A stretch of 62,734 nucleotides of DNA, taken from positions 1-62,734 of the forward strand of contig NZ_QTNQ01000019.1 of the NCBI RefSeq assembly GCF_018424695.1, in the 5' to 3' direction. The stretch is from Vannielia litorea (lineage in GTDB: Bacteria > Pseudomonadota > Alphaproteobacteria > Rhodobacterales > Rhodobacteraceae). This document shows positions 17,605 through 25,939 of this stretch, one piece after another. The position numbers were made by a program, and so were the translations under genes. The stretch's first letter is position 1. Each line of letters starts with the position of its first letter. Under the pieces are notes generated by a model. The model did no database searches. It had not been told where the DNA came from and saw only the letters and a list, made by a program, of their open reading frames with translations.

Positions 17605-18612
17605 CTACTTCCACTTGCGCTGAGCCCCGCGACCGCCGCCGCCACCGTGTCTACCCGCGCCCCTGCGCGCAGCCGGGGCCCGAAGCCTGGCAAGGTCATC
17701 CTGTTCGGCCTGGTTCGGCCCCGCCCTCAGCGCATCGTAACGCGCGTGTCCGGGGGGCAGCAGTTCGCCTGTGTCGCGGTCATAGCGGTAGCCCCGCTGC
17801 ATGAGGTGTGCCACTTCCTCGAAAACGCCGAAGGGCTCCTCGTATTTACCGGTGCGCTGCGCGTTCCGGCGCGCCGACCGCTCCCGCGCTGCAACCTCGG
17901 CCTCGATCGCATCTGCATGATCTGCGCTGTCCGTCCCTTTGAGGATGGTGCCCGCCTTGCCGTGATCGAGGGTCACCACCGCCCCATTGTCCCCGAGCAT
18001 GTCCAGGAAGGCCCTGTTCCCGCCGTGGGTCCAAGCCTCGTTTCGCTCGTAGAGGTACCCGGTCATGTAGCTTGGCAGCAGGCCATCCGCACTGTCGAAC
18101 GCCGCCTCGACCTTCGGACGCAGGCGGCTATCCCATTGGTTGTCGGTCCCAAGGATGCCACGCTTGGGGTCCATCCTGTGGCGCTGCCTCACGGCCTCCT
18201 CGCCAATGTTGTCGAGTCGCTCCACCAGGTGCTTCTCGGTCGGCTTGGAATCAGCGCCCGCCCTGAAGCCCGTATCGACAAGCTGAGGGACGGCGACCGC
18301 GTCTTCCGGGGCCACCCCCCTGTTCCACAGGATGGCCAGCGCCCGGCGCTCATGAAGCTCGCCGTCGGCATCGCCGATCTTCGCCTGCACCTGCTCCGCG
18401 GTCAGCTTGTCCTCGTCGTCGCCCTTGTGCCGGTTGGCATGGGCCACGGCCTCATCCGGATCGCATTGCACCACGCCCCGGCCCGGGGTGCGGGAGCCGG
18501 CGGCAAGCTGGGCAAGCCGGAAGGCGGCGCTCTTCGAGGCGAAGGCGGGCGCGGGTGCGCCCACGGCAGGAGCGGCGGCAACGGCTTTCGGGTGAGGCAT
18601 CTGGCGGCGCAT
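17605..18612 (-). CDS. candidate eCIS cargo/effector, unknown C-terminal domain
   Basis: A 335-residue protein with no recognised domain. Residues 1-50 are Ala/Pro-rich and end in GRGVVQCD, with a VVQ motif like those found after DUF4157 domains in eCIS cargo. The rest is hydrophilic with many acidic and basic residues (LWNRGVAPEDAVAVPQLVDT, YLYERNEAWTHGGNRAFLD, MLGDNGAVVTLDHGKAGTI), and the tail is Gly/Arg-rich (GRHGGGGGRGAQRKWK). There is no signal peptide or membrane segment. It lies between the eCIS promoter region and the divergent DUF4157 gene, and starts may be at 18612 or 18600. The cargo role is inferred from position and the shared motif. Confidence 0.5.
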   Translation of the reverse strand: MRRQMPHPKAVAAAPAVGAPAPAFASKSAAFRLAQLAAGSRTPGRGVVQCDPDEAVAHANRHKGDDEDKLTAEQVQAKIGDADGELHERRALAILWNRGVAPEDAVAVPQLVDTGFRAGADSKPTEKHLVERLDNIGEEAVRQRHRMDPKRGILGTDNQWDSRLRPKVEAAFDSADGLLPSYMTGYLYERNEAWTHGGNRAFLDMLGDNGAVVTLDHGKAGTILKGTDSADHADAIEAEVAARERSARRNAQRTGKYEEPFGVFEEVAHLMQRGYRYDRDTGELLPPGHARYDALRAGPNQAEQDDLARLRAPAARRGAGRHGGGGGRGAQRKWK

Positions 18613-18767
18613 GGCGGCTCCCCTGGTTGACGTAAGGGTAACGGTCGCCCGCCGGCAAGCAAGGATTCTCTCGCCCATGAGTTGCGTTTCTGGCCCGGCA
18701 GTCGCGCCAAACGTCTTGCCAGATGCCCCGGCGACTGCCACCCTTTCCGCAAAGGAAAGGACGCGCC

Positions 18768-20348
18768 GTGAAAGCCGCCACACGCCCCCTAACATCTGCC
18801 GCCGAGGCAATAGCCAAGCCAGTTCAAAGGCATGCGGCGGGGTCCGCAGCGTCTCGATTGGCAAAAATTGCGCCCGCCGCGCCCAGCGCGGCAGGGCGGC
18901 TCACCGCGCTCGCGCCCCGCCCGGCGGCACTTGCCGGGGTGCCGAAGGGGCTGGCCGCCTCGGTTGAGCGGCTCTCCGGCGTGTCGCTCTCGGGCGTGCG
19001 CGTGCACCACGGCTCTGCGGCGCCGGGGCGCATCGGGGCGCGCGCCTTCGCCCGCGGCGACGACGTTCATATCGGCCCCGGCCAGGCCGCCAGCCTGCCG
19101 CATGAGCTCTGGCACGTGACCCAACAGCGGGCCGGACGGGTCAGCCCCGAAACCCGCCTCGCCGACGGCACACCTCTGAACGACGCCCCCAAGCTAGAGC
19201 AAGAGGCCCGCCAGATGGGCGCTCGCGCCTGGGCCGAGCGACACGCAAAGGCCGCGCCGCTGGTGCAACGCGCGCCCCTGTCGAAGGCGGCGGACGTGGT
19301 GCAGCCGGAGTGGTTCACCGACGGCAACACCTGGCGATGGGTCGAACCGGGCGATGCAGCTCCACAGGGTTTCTTCCAGCAACGCCCGCCCAACACCTCG
19401 TACTTCCCCCGCATGAACCACCCATATGGAAAGGGCGACACCTCGATCGGCACACAAGGCCAGGTCACGCGGACCCACGGCCCCCTCTCCGCGGCGCTGA
19501 TGGCCCCCAACCTCGATGCCCTCAACCGGAATGCGAAGGAGGCCGGGAAGGATCTGGCGCTTCGCAGCGCCAATCTCGACCCACAAGGCTTTCAGGATCA
19601 GATCGCCCGCCTCGTGGCGCTTGCGGAAGAGCTGGAAGACACGGCGGGCGTTTCCCTGCCCGCCAACCATGCCCAGAAGATTGCCGACCTCTACGACAAG
19701 CCCTCCTTCAGTGGCACCAAGTACCGAACGGTGACCAAGGCCCAGGATGAAATGTTCCGCTCTTCAACGGCCGGTCACTTTTTCCTGGCCTATCGGAAGA
19801 AGGTCGAAAACAACCCCAACATCGGCGCAAACCAGAAGGATCACCTGCATGATCTCGGGGCCGCCTTCCTGCGCGTGGCAAGCGCCGCACGCACGCCGAC
19901 AAAGGCGGTCGTGGCGCCGACCCTTTCGGCGACCGGGCAGGTCATCGGGCAGCAGCATCCGACATCATCCGATATTCCGATCCTCGCAGGCGGACGCTCC
20001 GGTCACGGGCTGAACGATCCGCTGCGCGCCAGCAAGGCCCTCGACACCTACAACACTCTCAAGGCCGACCAGAACGCCCCGCCACATGCCGTCTTCAACA
20101 CCATGATGCTCGCCGCAGTCACCGGCACGCTCAACCACATGATGTGGCCGTCCGCGGCCAAGAACGTTGCAAGCTGGAACCCGCCCGCGCACCCCGAACA
20201 GATGAAAGAGCGCGAGGCCGTCAAGCACATGGGCAATCTCCTGGCCCACACGGTTCACGTGGAGTCCTCGCAAGGCCTGCAAGCCTATGACGATCCGACC
20301 ATGGCCACCGAAGCCCCCACGTCTCCACGGCGCCAGATGCCGCACTGA
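18768..20348 (+). CDS. DUF4157-domain candidate eCIS cargo protein
   Basis: A 526-residue protein read from GTG at 18768, which has AAAGGAAAGG just upstream; an ATG at 18723 is an alternative. Residues about 57-125 form a DUF4157 domain with GVRVHHGSAAPGRIGARAF, DDVHIGPGQ and HELWHVTQQ (residues 112-120), including the HExxH signature. DUF4157 is well known as a marker of eCIS-associated toxins and cargo. VQR (166-168) and VVQ (177-179) follow, then a roughly 345-residue region of unknown function starting at PEWFTDGNTWRWVEPGD. The likely role is an effector loaded into the eCIS lumen. The activity of the C-terminal part cannot be named. Confidence 0.72.
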   Translation: MKAATRPLTSAAEAIAKPVQRHAAGSAASRLAKIAPAAPSAAGRLTALAPRPAALAGVPKGLAASVERLSGVSLSGVRVHHGSAAPGRIGARAFARGDDVHIGPGQAASLPHELWHVTQQRAGRVSPETRLADGTPLNDAPKLEQEARQMGARAWAERHAKAAPLVQRAPLSKAADVVQPEWFTDGNTWRWVEPGDAAPQGFFQQRPPNTSYFPRMNHPYGKGDTSIGTQGQVTRTHGPLSAALMAPNLDALNRNAKEAGKDLALRSANLDPQGFQDQIARLVALAEELEDTAGVSLPANHAQKIADLYDKPSFSGTKYRTVTKAQDEMFRSSTAGHFFLAYRKKVENNPNIGANQKDHLHDLGAAFLRVASAARTPTKAVVAPTLSATGQVIGQQHPTSSDIPILAGGRSGHGLNDPLRASKALDTYNTLKADQNAPPHAVFNTMMLAAVTGTLNHMMWPSAAKNVASWNPPAHPEQMKEREAVKHMGNLLAHTVHVESSQGLQAYDDPTMATEAPTSPRRQMPH

Positions 20349-20588
20349 CAGCCGCCCCTCCCGAACCTCGAGTGCGACATCTGCCCAAGACCACACAATC
20401 CATTCCACGCGGCGGCGCCCGCGCAGACGTGCAACTATGCTGCATCAATTGGCTTGTTTTGCGCCAACTCTTGTCAAAGTCCCGGGGATTGGCCCAGAGT
20501 TGAGGCATGTGATCGATCTGAATGTCAGATCGTTCCATCATCGAGCCAAATACAGCGTTTCAGACTGTATTCCACCACAGGACAAGCA

Positions 20589-22268
20589 ATGAACAGCACC
20601 CTCGACCCTCTCAGCCGTCTCGCAATCCTGCATGGCACGGACAAATTCGGCTACCACGACTACACGCCGAACTACCACGCGGTTCTCGGGCACTTGCGGG
20701 ACCAGCCGATCAAGCTCCTGGAAATCGGTGTCGGCGGCTATGGCGACCCCGACCGTGGCGGCGAGTCTCTGGCCGTCTGGCGGGACTACTTCCCGAATGC
20801 GGAGGTCATCGTGGGCATGGACATTCAGGAGAAAAAGCTGGATCTCGGCCCGCGCGTCAAAATCCGGCAGGGCAGTCAGGTCGACGAAGACTTCCTGAAA
20901 CAGCTCTGCGCCGAATTCGGGCCGTTTGACGTGATCATCGACGACGGAAGCCACCGCAACGAGCATGTGGTGGAGAGTTTCAGGCTGCTCTATCCCGGCC
21001 TTACGGACGGCGGGATCTACATTGCAGAGGATGTTCAGACATCCTTTCATCCGCGCTTCGGAGGCTCGCTCGAGCTGACATCGCCCAACTCTGTCGGCCA
21101 TTTTGCCGAGCTGATGCTCGATAGCGCGGCGCAGCCGATCGCGCGGATCGACAGGTTCCACAACATCTTCGCCATCCACAAGACGCCGGGCAAGGCAAAG
21201 GCCAAAGGCACGCCCAGGTCACCGGCCTCCCTGTGGTCCGATCCCCGGATGGCGGCCGCCTTGTCTGACAAAAAGAACAAGGTCGCGGCAAGCAGCCGGG
21301 CTCTTGCGCAAGAGGGCACCAAGGTCGCGCTGGCGAACCACAAGAAATCCGCGAAGTCATTTTCGGACAAGGCAAACAAGAGTGACCCCAAGGGAACATG
21401 CGGTGCCGTTCTTGCCACGCCGGAAGACGCCCAGACGGAGGAGGCTCTCCAACGGCTCTGGGCCATGGCCGAACCAATGGGTCTCGTGGCCGTTGTCGGC
21501 AATGAGGGCCGTCCAGGCTCTGACCTTCTCCGACAGCTCATCGCACAGATTGACCACAAGGAAATCGAGGTCCATTTCCCTGAAGCCCCGATCTTGTCGG
21601 TGGCGCCGGTGACCTACTCGATCCACGCCTATCCTGACGGTCTGTTGTTTGAGCTCGGGGAAAACACCTACCCGTCCAATTTCCGATGGACCGCCGAACA
21701 CGCCCGAACCGAGGCCGCGATCGCGCAGATGGAGCACGTTCTGCAAGACGGTGATGCCTCGGAGAAGGGTCTTCTCCAGTTTGCAGACATTCTCCACCGC
21801 CATCGGTCCCCGGCGGATGCTTTTCCGGTTCTGGAACGGTTGCAGCAGAAGACCTGCAAAGAACGCAGGTACTTCCAGATGATGGGCCAGCATGTGCAGG
21901 CGACGGGCGATACCGAAGGGGCGCTCAAGGTGTATTCCGAGGCGCTGGAGACATTTCCGAACGACCCGCAATTTGCGGCCAACGTCGCGAGCTGCCACCT
22001 GCGGCTCGGTAATGAAAACGCAGCTGAGGGCGTGCTGAGGGGCGTCTTGAACGCCAATGACCGCGCCAGAGCGCCGATGGTCATGCTGTCCAAGATCCTG
22101 GAACGGCGAGGAGACCTGGCAGAGGCGCTTGCCCTGGCGGAACGGTCCATCAACCTCTTCCCGAAAGGCCAAAGGCTGACCCGCCTTCAGGACCTCGCGC
22201 GGCTCGCGGAACGGGCGGACGACCCGGATGCGGAAGCGGCAGCACAGCGCCGGATTTCCGCCCTGTAG
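20589..22268 (+). CDS. class I methyltransferase (macrocin O-methyltransferase-like) fused to TPR region
   Basis: A 559-residue protein. Residues about 10-165 hold GTDKFGYHDYTPNYH, LLEIGVGGYGDPDRGGESL, WRDYFPNAEVIVGMDI, FDVIIDDGSHRNEHVVESF and GGIYIAEDVQTSF. This is the ordered motif set of the SAM-dependent sugar O-methyltransferases such as MycE and TylF. A Lys/Ala-rich linker near residues 200-270 follows, then a beta-rich segment, and the last 180 residues are TPR-like (GDTEGALKVYSEALETFPND, DPQFAANVASCHLRLGNENA). It follows the DUF4157 gene on the same strand after 240 bases. Whether it modifies eCIS cargo, cell-surface glycans or another target is unknown. Confidence 0.72.
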   Translation: MNSTLDPLSRLAILHGTDKFGYHDYTPNYHAVLGHLRDQPIKLLEIGVGGYGDPDRGGESLAVWRDYFPNAEVIVGMDIQEKKLDLGPRVKIRQGSQVDEDFLKQLCAEFGPFDVIIDDGSHRNEHVVESFRLLYPGLTDGGIYIAEDVQTSFHPRFGGSLELTSPNSVGHFAELMLDSAAQPIARIDRFHNIFAIHKTPGKAKAKGTPRSPASLWSDPRMAAALSDKKNKVAASSRALAQEGTKVALANHKKSAKSFSDKANKSDPKGTCGAVLATPEDAQTEEALQRLWAMAEPMGLVAVVGNEGRPGSDLLRQLIAQIDHKEIEVHFPEAPILSVAPVTYSIHAYPDGLLFELGENTYPSNFRWTAEHARTEAAIAQMEHVLQDGDASEKGLLQFADILHRHRSPADAFPVLERLQQKTCKERRYFQMMGQHVQATGDTEGALKVYSEALETFPNDPQFAANVASCHLRLGNENAAEGVLRGVLNANDRARAPMVMLSKILERRGDLAEALALAERSINLFPKGQRLTRLQDLARLAERADDPDAEAAAQRRISAL

Positions 22269-22378
22269 GCCCCGCATCCAGCTGGGCCCACCCGCCCCGG
22301 CGTGCAAGGCGCCGCGCACATGGCTCCTCAGGCGGCGCGCGTTGCGTCCGGTATCCGGCCTTTGCCCGTTCGTTCCGC

Positions 22379-23131
22379 TCAGTTCAGTCCGAGCGCGGAA
22401 AGCGTCTGCTCCGCCTCGGCGCGCCACGCGCGGCGCAGTGTCTCATTATCCGTGTGACGAAGCCCCATCGTCTTGAGCCTGTCAAAGCGGTCGGACCGGG
22501 CCGGGCCGAAGGTTTCGGCCACGCGCGGCATCCAGTAGGCGACCGAGGCCTTTGCCTCGTCGGTCGCGCCGATCCACTCCAGCCCCTCCAGCCCCAACTC
22601 CATGTGCCGCCGCTCACGCGGCAGCAGGCCGCGCAGCACCTCGGCAAGCGGCTGGTAGGAACAGCGTGTCAGCTCCCCCAGTGCGTGCTGGGTCGCGAGC
22701 CCCATCAGCACGTTCATCACCACCGCATCGGTCCAGCCCTCCAGCGGGTAGTGAAAGACCGAAAGGCGCATGTCGCCGCCATGGCGCTTGGCCTCCAGGG
22801 TGCTGTCGCGTGGTTCGCGCGCCGACCAGTCATGGGCGCGCTCGTAAAGCGTCGCCTCGGTGCCGAAGCCCTCCATCAGCTCCAGCACACGCTCGGCATG
22901 ATCCGCCTTTTCCAGGGTGATCCGGCTGGCGGCGATCCGCGCCTTGAGGCCCGGCGCCCAGTTGATCGCGGCGGCAAAGCCGGCCGAGGCGGCCAACTGA
23001 CTGTCAACGAAGGACGACATCAGACGCAACAGCTCGCCCCGGTAGCGCGGCGGGACGTTTTCGGGCGAGGTCAGCTTGCCGCCCTGCGCGAGGTAGTCGC
23101 CCAGGGTCATCGTGTCGAAGTCATTCGTCAT
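22379..23131 (-). CDS. PaaA/PaaC-family protein following paaE
   Basis: A 250-residue protein of the ferritin-like PaaA/PaaC family. It has FVDSQLAASAGFAAAINWAP, ITLEKADHAERVLELMEGFG, ALGELTRCSYQPLAEVLRGL and ERRHMELGLEGLEWIG. The ExxH-type positions (EKADHAE, ERRHMELG) resemble diiron ligand spacing, but whether metal is bound is unclear. The start at 23131 overlaps the paaE stop by 11 bases, so it is probably the last gene of the operon. Many Rhodobacterales carry such an extra paralogue next to paaE. Its role in the epoxidase complex is not established. Confidence 0.75.
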   Translation of the reverse strand: MTNDFDTMTLGDYLAQGGKLTSPENVPPRYRGELLRLMSSFVDSQLAASAGFAAAINWAPGLKARIAASRITLEKADHAERVLELMEGFGTEATLYERAHDWSAREPRDSTLEAKRHGGDMRLSVFHYPLEGWTDAVVMNVLMGLATQHALGELTRCSYQPLAEVLRGLLPRERRHMELGLEGLEWIGATDEAKASVAYWMPRVAETFGPARSDRFDRLKTMGLRHTDNETLRRAWRAEAEQTLSALGLN

Positions 23132-24197
23132 AGCTGAGCACCACCTTGTCAGAGAGCGGAATGCACTGGCACGACAGCACGTAACCCGCGCGCACCTCGT
23201 AATCCTCGAGCGCGTGGTTAACGCCCATTTCGACCTCGCCTTCCAGCACCCTGGCGCGGCAGGTCGAACAGACCCCGGCCTTGCACGAATAGGGCGCGTC
23301 GAGGTTGTTCTCGATGGCGGCATCCAGCACGGCGGTGCCGTCCTTGGGCATCCGGAAGGTGCGGGTCGTCCCGTCGAGCGTGACGCGCAGTTCGCAGGTG
23401 TTGCCCGCGGCGGCGGCCTGCGTTGAGACGACACGCTGCCTGGCCCGCCCCGGCTGAGACGAGGCGAACAGCTCGAACTTGATCTGGTCATCCGTCAGCC
23501 CCGCCTGTCGCAGGCTTTCGGCGATGGTCAGCATCATCGGCTCCGGCCCGCAGATGAAAGCCATGTCGACGCTTTCGGCATCGATCCAGAGGCGGAACAG
23601 CATCTCCATCTTCTCGGCGTCGATGCGCCCGGTGAAGAGGTCGATCTCCTGGCCCTCGCTTTCAAGGATGTGGATCACCGAGAAGCGCCCCAGGTAGGTG
23701 TTCTTGAGATCCTCAAGCTCCTCGCGAAACATGATCGAGCCGACCTGTCGGTTGGCGTAGACCAAGGTGAAGGTCGCGTTGGGCTCCATCGCCAGCGTGG
23801 TCTTGATGATCGACAGCACCGGCGTGATGCCCGAACCGCCCGCGAAGCCCAGGTAGGTTCGGGCGCTGGACGGGTCGACCTGGGTAAAGAAGCGGCCCTG
23901 CGGCGCCATCGCTTCGAGCGTGTCGCCGGGCTTCATCTCTTCATTGGCCCAGGTCGAGAACGCCCCGCCATCGACGCGCTTGATGCCGACCTTCAAGCTC
24001 CCCTCATCCTTGCCCGTGCAGATCGAATAGGATCGGCGCAGTTCCGTGCCGCCGAAGTCCCGGCGGAAGGTCAGGTACTGACCCTGGGTGAAATCGAAGC
24101 TCTCCGCGTCCTCGGGCCGCGGCTTGAGCGTGACGACAACGGCATCGCGGGTCTCACGGCGAATGTCAGTCACTTCGAGGGGATGGAAACGGGGCAT
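23121..24197 (-). CDS. paaE: phenylacetyl-CoA epoxidase reductase subunit PaaE
   Basis: A 358-residue flavin/iron-sulfur reductase that feeds NADPH electrons to the PaaABC epoxidase. Residues about 40-110 hold the FAD site RRSYSICTG and the ferredoxin-NADP reductase fold (GFAGGSGITPVLSIIKTTLA, nucleotide site). The C-terminus has the plant-type 2Fe-2S ferredoxin with CKAGVCSTCRARVLEGEV and a later SCQC. The start at 24197 fits the family (MPRFHPLEVTDI); longer frames run into untranslated sequence. It lies 50 bases after paaD. Confidence 0.95.
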   Translation of the reverse strand: MPRFHPLEVTDIRRETRDAVVVTLKPRPEDAESFDFTQGQYLTFRRDFGGTELRRSYSICTGKDEGSLKVGIKRVDGGAFSTWANEEMKPGDTLEAMAPQGRFFTQVDPSSARTYLGFAGGSGITPVLSIIKTTLAMEPNATFTLVYANRQVGSIMFREELEDLKNTYLGRFSVIHILESEGQEIDLFTGRIDAEKMEMLFRLWIDAESVDMAFICGPEPMMLTIAESLRQAGLTDDQIKFELFASSQPGRARQRVVSTQAAAAGNTCELRVTLDGTTRTFRMPKDGTAVLDAAIENNLDAPYSCKAGVCSTCRARVLEGEVEMGVNHALEDYEVRAGYVLSCQCIPLSDKVVLSYDE

Positions 24198-24246
24198 GTC
24201 AGACCTCCTCCTGTCCGGACAGTGCGAAATCGGGGCAACGGATTGA

Positions 24247-24768
24247 TCAATGGCACTTGAAGTAATCAAAGGGTTCCAGGCAGTCGCGGCAGCGGTAGCT
24301 GGCCTTGCACGGAGTCGAGCCATACTGGCTGATCCGCTCGGTCTGGTTCGATCCGCAGCGCGGGCAGGCGATCACAAGGTTGGAACGGCCAGAGAGCCGC
24401 GCGGCGCGCGCCGCCGTCATGCCATCCGAGGCGGTGCCGTCCACCGGTGGCGCGATGCCGTAGGCCCGCAGCTTCTCGCGGCCCGCCTCGCTGACCCAAT
24501 CGGTGGTCCAGGGCGGCGAAAGGCGGCGCTCCAGCCGCAGATCTCCGATGTCCTTCTCACGCAGGCACGCTTCTATCATCATGTCGATGACGTTCGTGGC
24601 CGGGCAGCCCGAGTAGGTAGGTGTGATGGCAACCACAAGCGTGCCCTCGTCCCAGCGGACCTCGCGCACGATGCCCAGATCGGTGACAGAAATCACGGGG
24701 ATCTCCGGGTCCGGCACCTCGGCGAGCCAGTCCCAGACCTCCTCGGTCGATGGCAGAACCGGTGCCAT
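24247..24768 (-). CDS. paaD: phenylacetyl-CoA oxygenase assembly protein PaaD (PaaJ-type), DUF59 plus zinc ribbon
   Basis: A 173-residue protein. Residues 18-80 hold VPDPEIPVISVTDLGIVREV and TPTYSGCPATNVI, the MIP18/DUF59 iron-sulfur assembly fold. The C-terminal zinc ribbon has CPRCGSNQTE and CKASYRCRDC with paired cysteines. PaaD is needed for maturation of the epoxidase, probably by iron-sulfur cluster delivery. It lies five bases from paaC. Confidence 0.95.
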   Translation of the reverse strand: MAPVLPSTEEVWDWLAEVPDPEIPVISVTDLGIVREVRWDEGTLVVAITPTYSGCPATNVIDMMIEACLREKDIGDLRLERRLSPPWTTDWVSEAGREKLRAYGIAPPVDGTASDGMTAARAARLSGRSNLVIACPRCGSNQTERISQYGSTPCKASYRCRDCLEPFDYFKCH

Positions 24769-24773
24769 CGGGC

Positions 24774-25631
24774 CTACCAGCTTGCGCCCGGATAGGCGCG
24801 CTGGAGAAACTGCATTTCGGCCAGGATGTACCCCAGGTGCTCGGTGTGCCGCCCCTGCTTGCCGCCCTTATGCGCATCGAAACGCTGCTCCGGCTTGCTC
24901 AGCGTCGCCTCGGTCAACACCTCGTCCACGGTCTGTTGCCAGCGCGCCAGAAGGTCCGCCAGCGCGGGCGCGATCCCGGCCTCGGCGATGGCCTCGTCTA
25001 CCGCGTCCGCCGCGAACATCTCGCCGGTATAGGGCCAGAGCCGATCCAGGGCGGCCTGCATCCGGGCGTGGCTTTCCTCGGTGCCGTCGCCCAGCCGAAC
25101 CACGAGATCGGAAGAGCGCTCAACATGATACGACACCTCCTTCAGCGCCTTCGCAGCGATCTCGGCCACACGCGGGCTGGAGGAGGTGGTAAGCGCGGTC
25201 AGCAGCTCGAAATGGAACGCATCGAACAGGAATTCGCGCATCAGCGTCACCGCCATATCGCCGTTCGGCAGTTCGACCAGCTTGAGATTGCGAAGCTTCA
25301 TTGCATCGCGCAGATAGGCCAGATCGTCCGCGCTGCGCCCCGCTCCCTCGACCTCGGCGGCCAGGCCAAGCCACATCTGCGTGTGCCCGATGAGGTCGAG
25401 TGCGGTGTTGGCCAGCGCAATGTCCTCTTCCAGCACCGGGCCGTGCCCGCACCATTCCGAGATGCGGTGCCCCAGGATCAGCGCGTTGTCGCCCATGCGG
25501 CAAAGCCAGTCGAAGAAGGCAGGTTGCAGGCCCACGTCCGCGACATGCGGGTCATGGGCCTGATGGGCCGCGGCCTCCTGGGCGAGCGCGGCTGCGTCAG
25601 GTGTTGCAGCATCGGGAAGCGAGGGCATCAC
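24774..25631 (-). CDS. paaC: phenylacetyl-CoA epoxidase structural subunit PaaC
   Basis: A 285-residue ferritin-like subunit, about 35 residues longer than the Escherichia coli protein because of an Ala-rich N-terminal extension. Motifs include MGDNALILGHRISEWCGHGP, EEDIALANTALDLIGHTQMW, LVELPNGDMAVTLMREFLFD and LKEVSYHVERSSDLVVRLGD, all characteristic of PaaC. PaaC pairs with catalytic PaaA and stabilises the hetero-oligomer but lacks a full metal site. The start is overlapped by the paaB stop (ATGA). Confidence 0.95.
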   Translation of the reverse strand: MMPSLPDAATPDAAALAQEAAAHQAHDPHVADVGLQPAFFDWLCRMGDNALILGHRISEWCGHGPVLEEDIALANTALDLIGHTQMWLGLAAEVEGAGRSADDLAYLRDAMKLRNLKLVELPNGDMAVTLMREFLFDAFHFELLTALTTSSSPRVAEIAAKALKEVSYHVERSSDLVVRLGDGTEESHARMQAALDRLWPYTGEMFAADAVDEAIAEAGIAPALADLLARWQQTVDEVLTEATLSKPEQRFDAHKGGKQGRHTEHLGYILAEMQFLQRAYPGASW

Positions 25632-25915
25632 ATGTGTCCCACTTCGTCGGGAATGTCGAAAAAGGTCGGGTGGCGGTACACCTTGCTTTCGGCCGGATCG
25701 AACATCGGGCCCTTCTCCGACGGGCTCGACGCGGTGATCTGACGGCTTTCCACAACCCAGATGGAAACCCCTTCCTTGCGGCGGGTGTAAACGTCCCGCG
25801 CGTTGCGGAGCGCCATTTCAGCGTCCGGTGCGTGCAGGCTGCCCACGTGGCGATGGTTCAACCCGTGCTGGCCCCGGATGAAGATCTCCCACAGCGGCCA
25901 TTCCTTCTTGCTCAT
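25628..25915 (-). CDS. paaB: phenylacetyl-CoA epoxidase subunit PaaB
   Basis: A 95-residue protein, the standard length, opening MSKKEWPLWEIFIRGQHGLN and continuing HVGSLHAPDAEMALRNARDV YTRRKEGVSIWVV. PaaB is the small subunit bridging PaaAC heterodimers. It sits 24 bases after paaA and is coupled to paaC by ATGA. Confidence 0.97.
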   Translation of the reverse strand: MSKKEWPLWEIFIRGQHGLNHRHVGSLHAPDAEMALRNARDVYTRRKEGVSIWVVESRQITASSPSEKGPMFDPAESKVYRHPTFFDIPDEVGHM

Positions 25916-25939
25916 GTCATCTCCTCCCGATGGGCCCGG

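Noticed and set aside
18598..20345. RRQMPH at the start of the minus-strand cargo candidate and at the end of the DUF4157 protein, as a possible recombination repeat
   Set aside because: Only 14 of 16 bases match, and the two copies are in different protein positions. This is too short to distinguish from chance.
20441..20470. Possible sigma-54 promoter before the methyltransferase gene
   Set aside because: The GG and GC elements are eight bases apart rather than ten, so the match fails.
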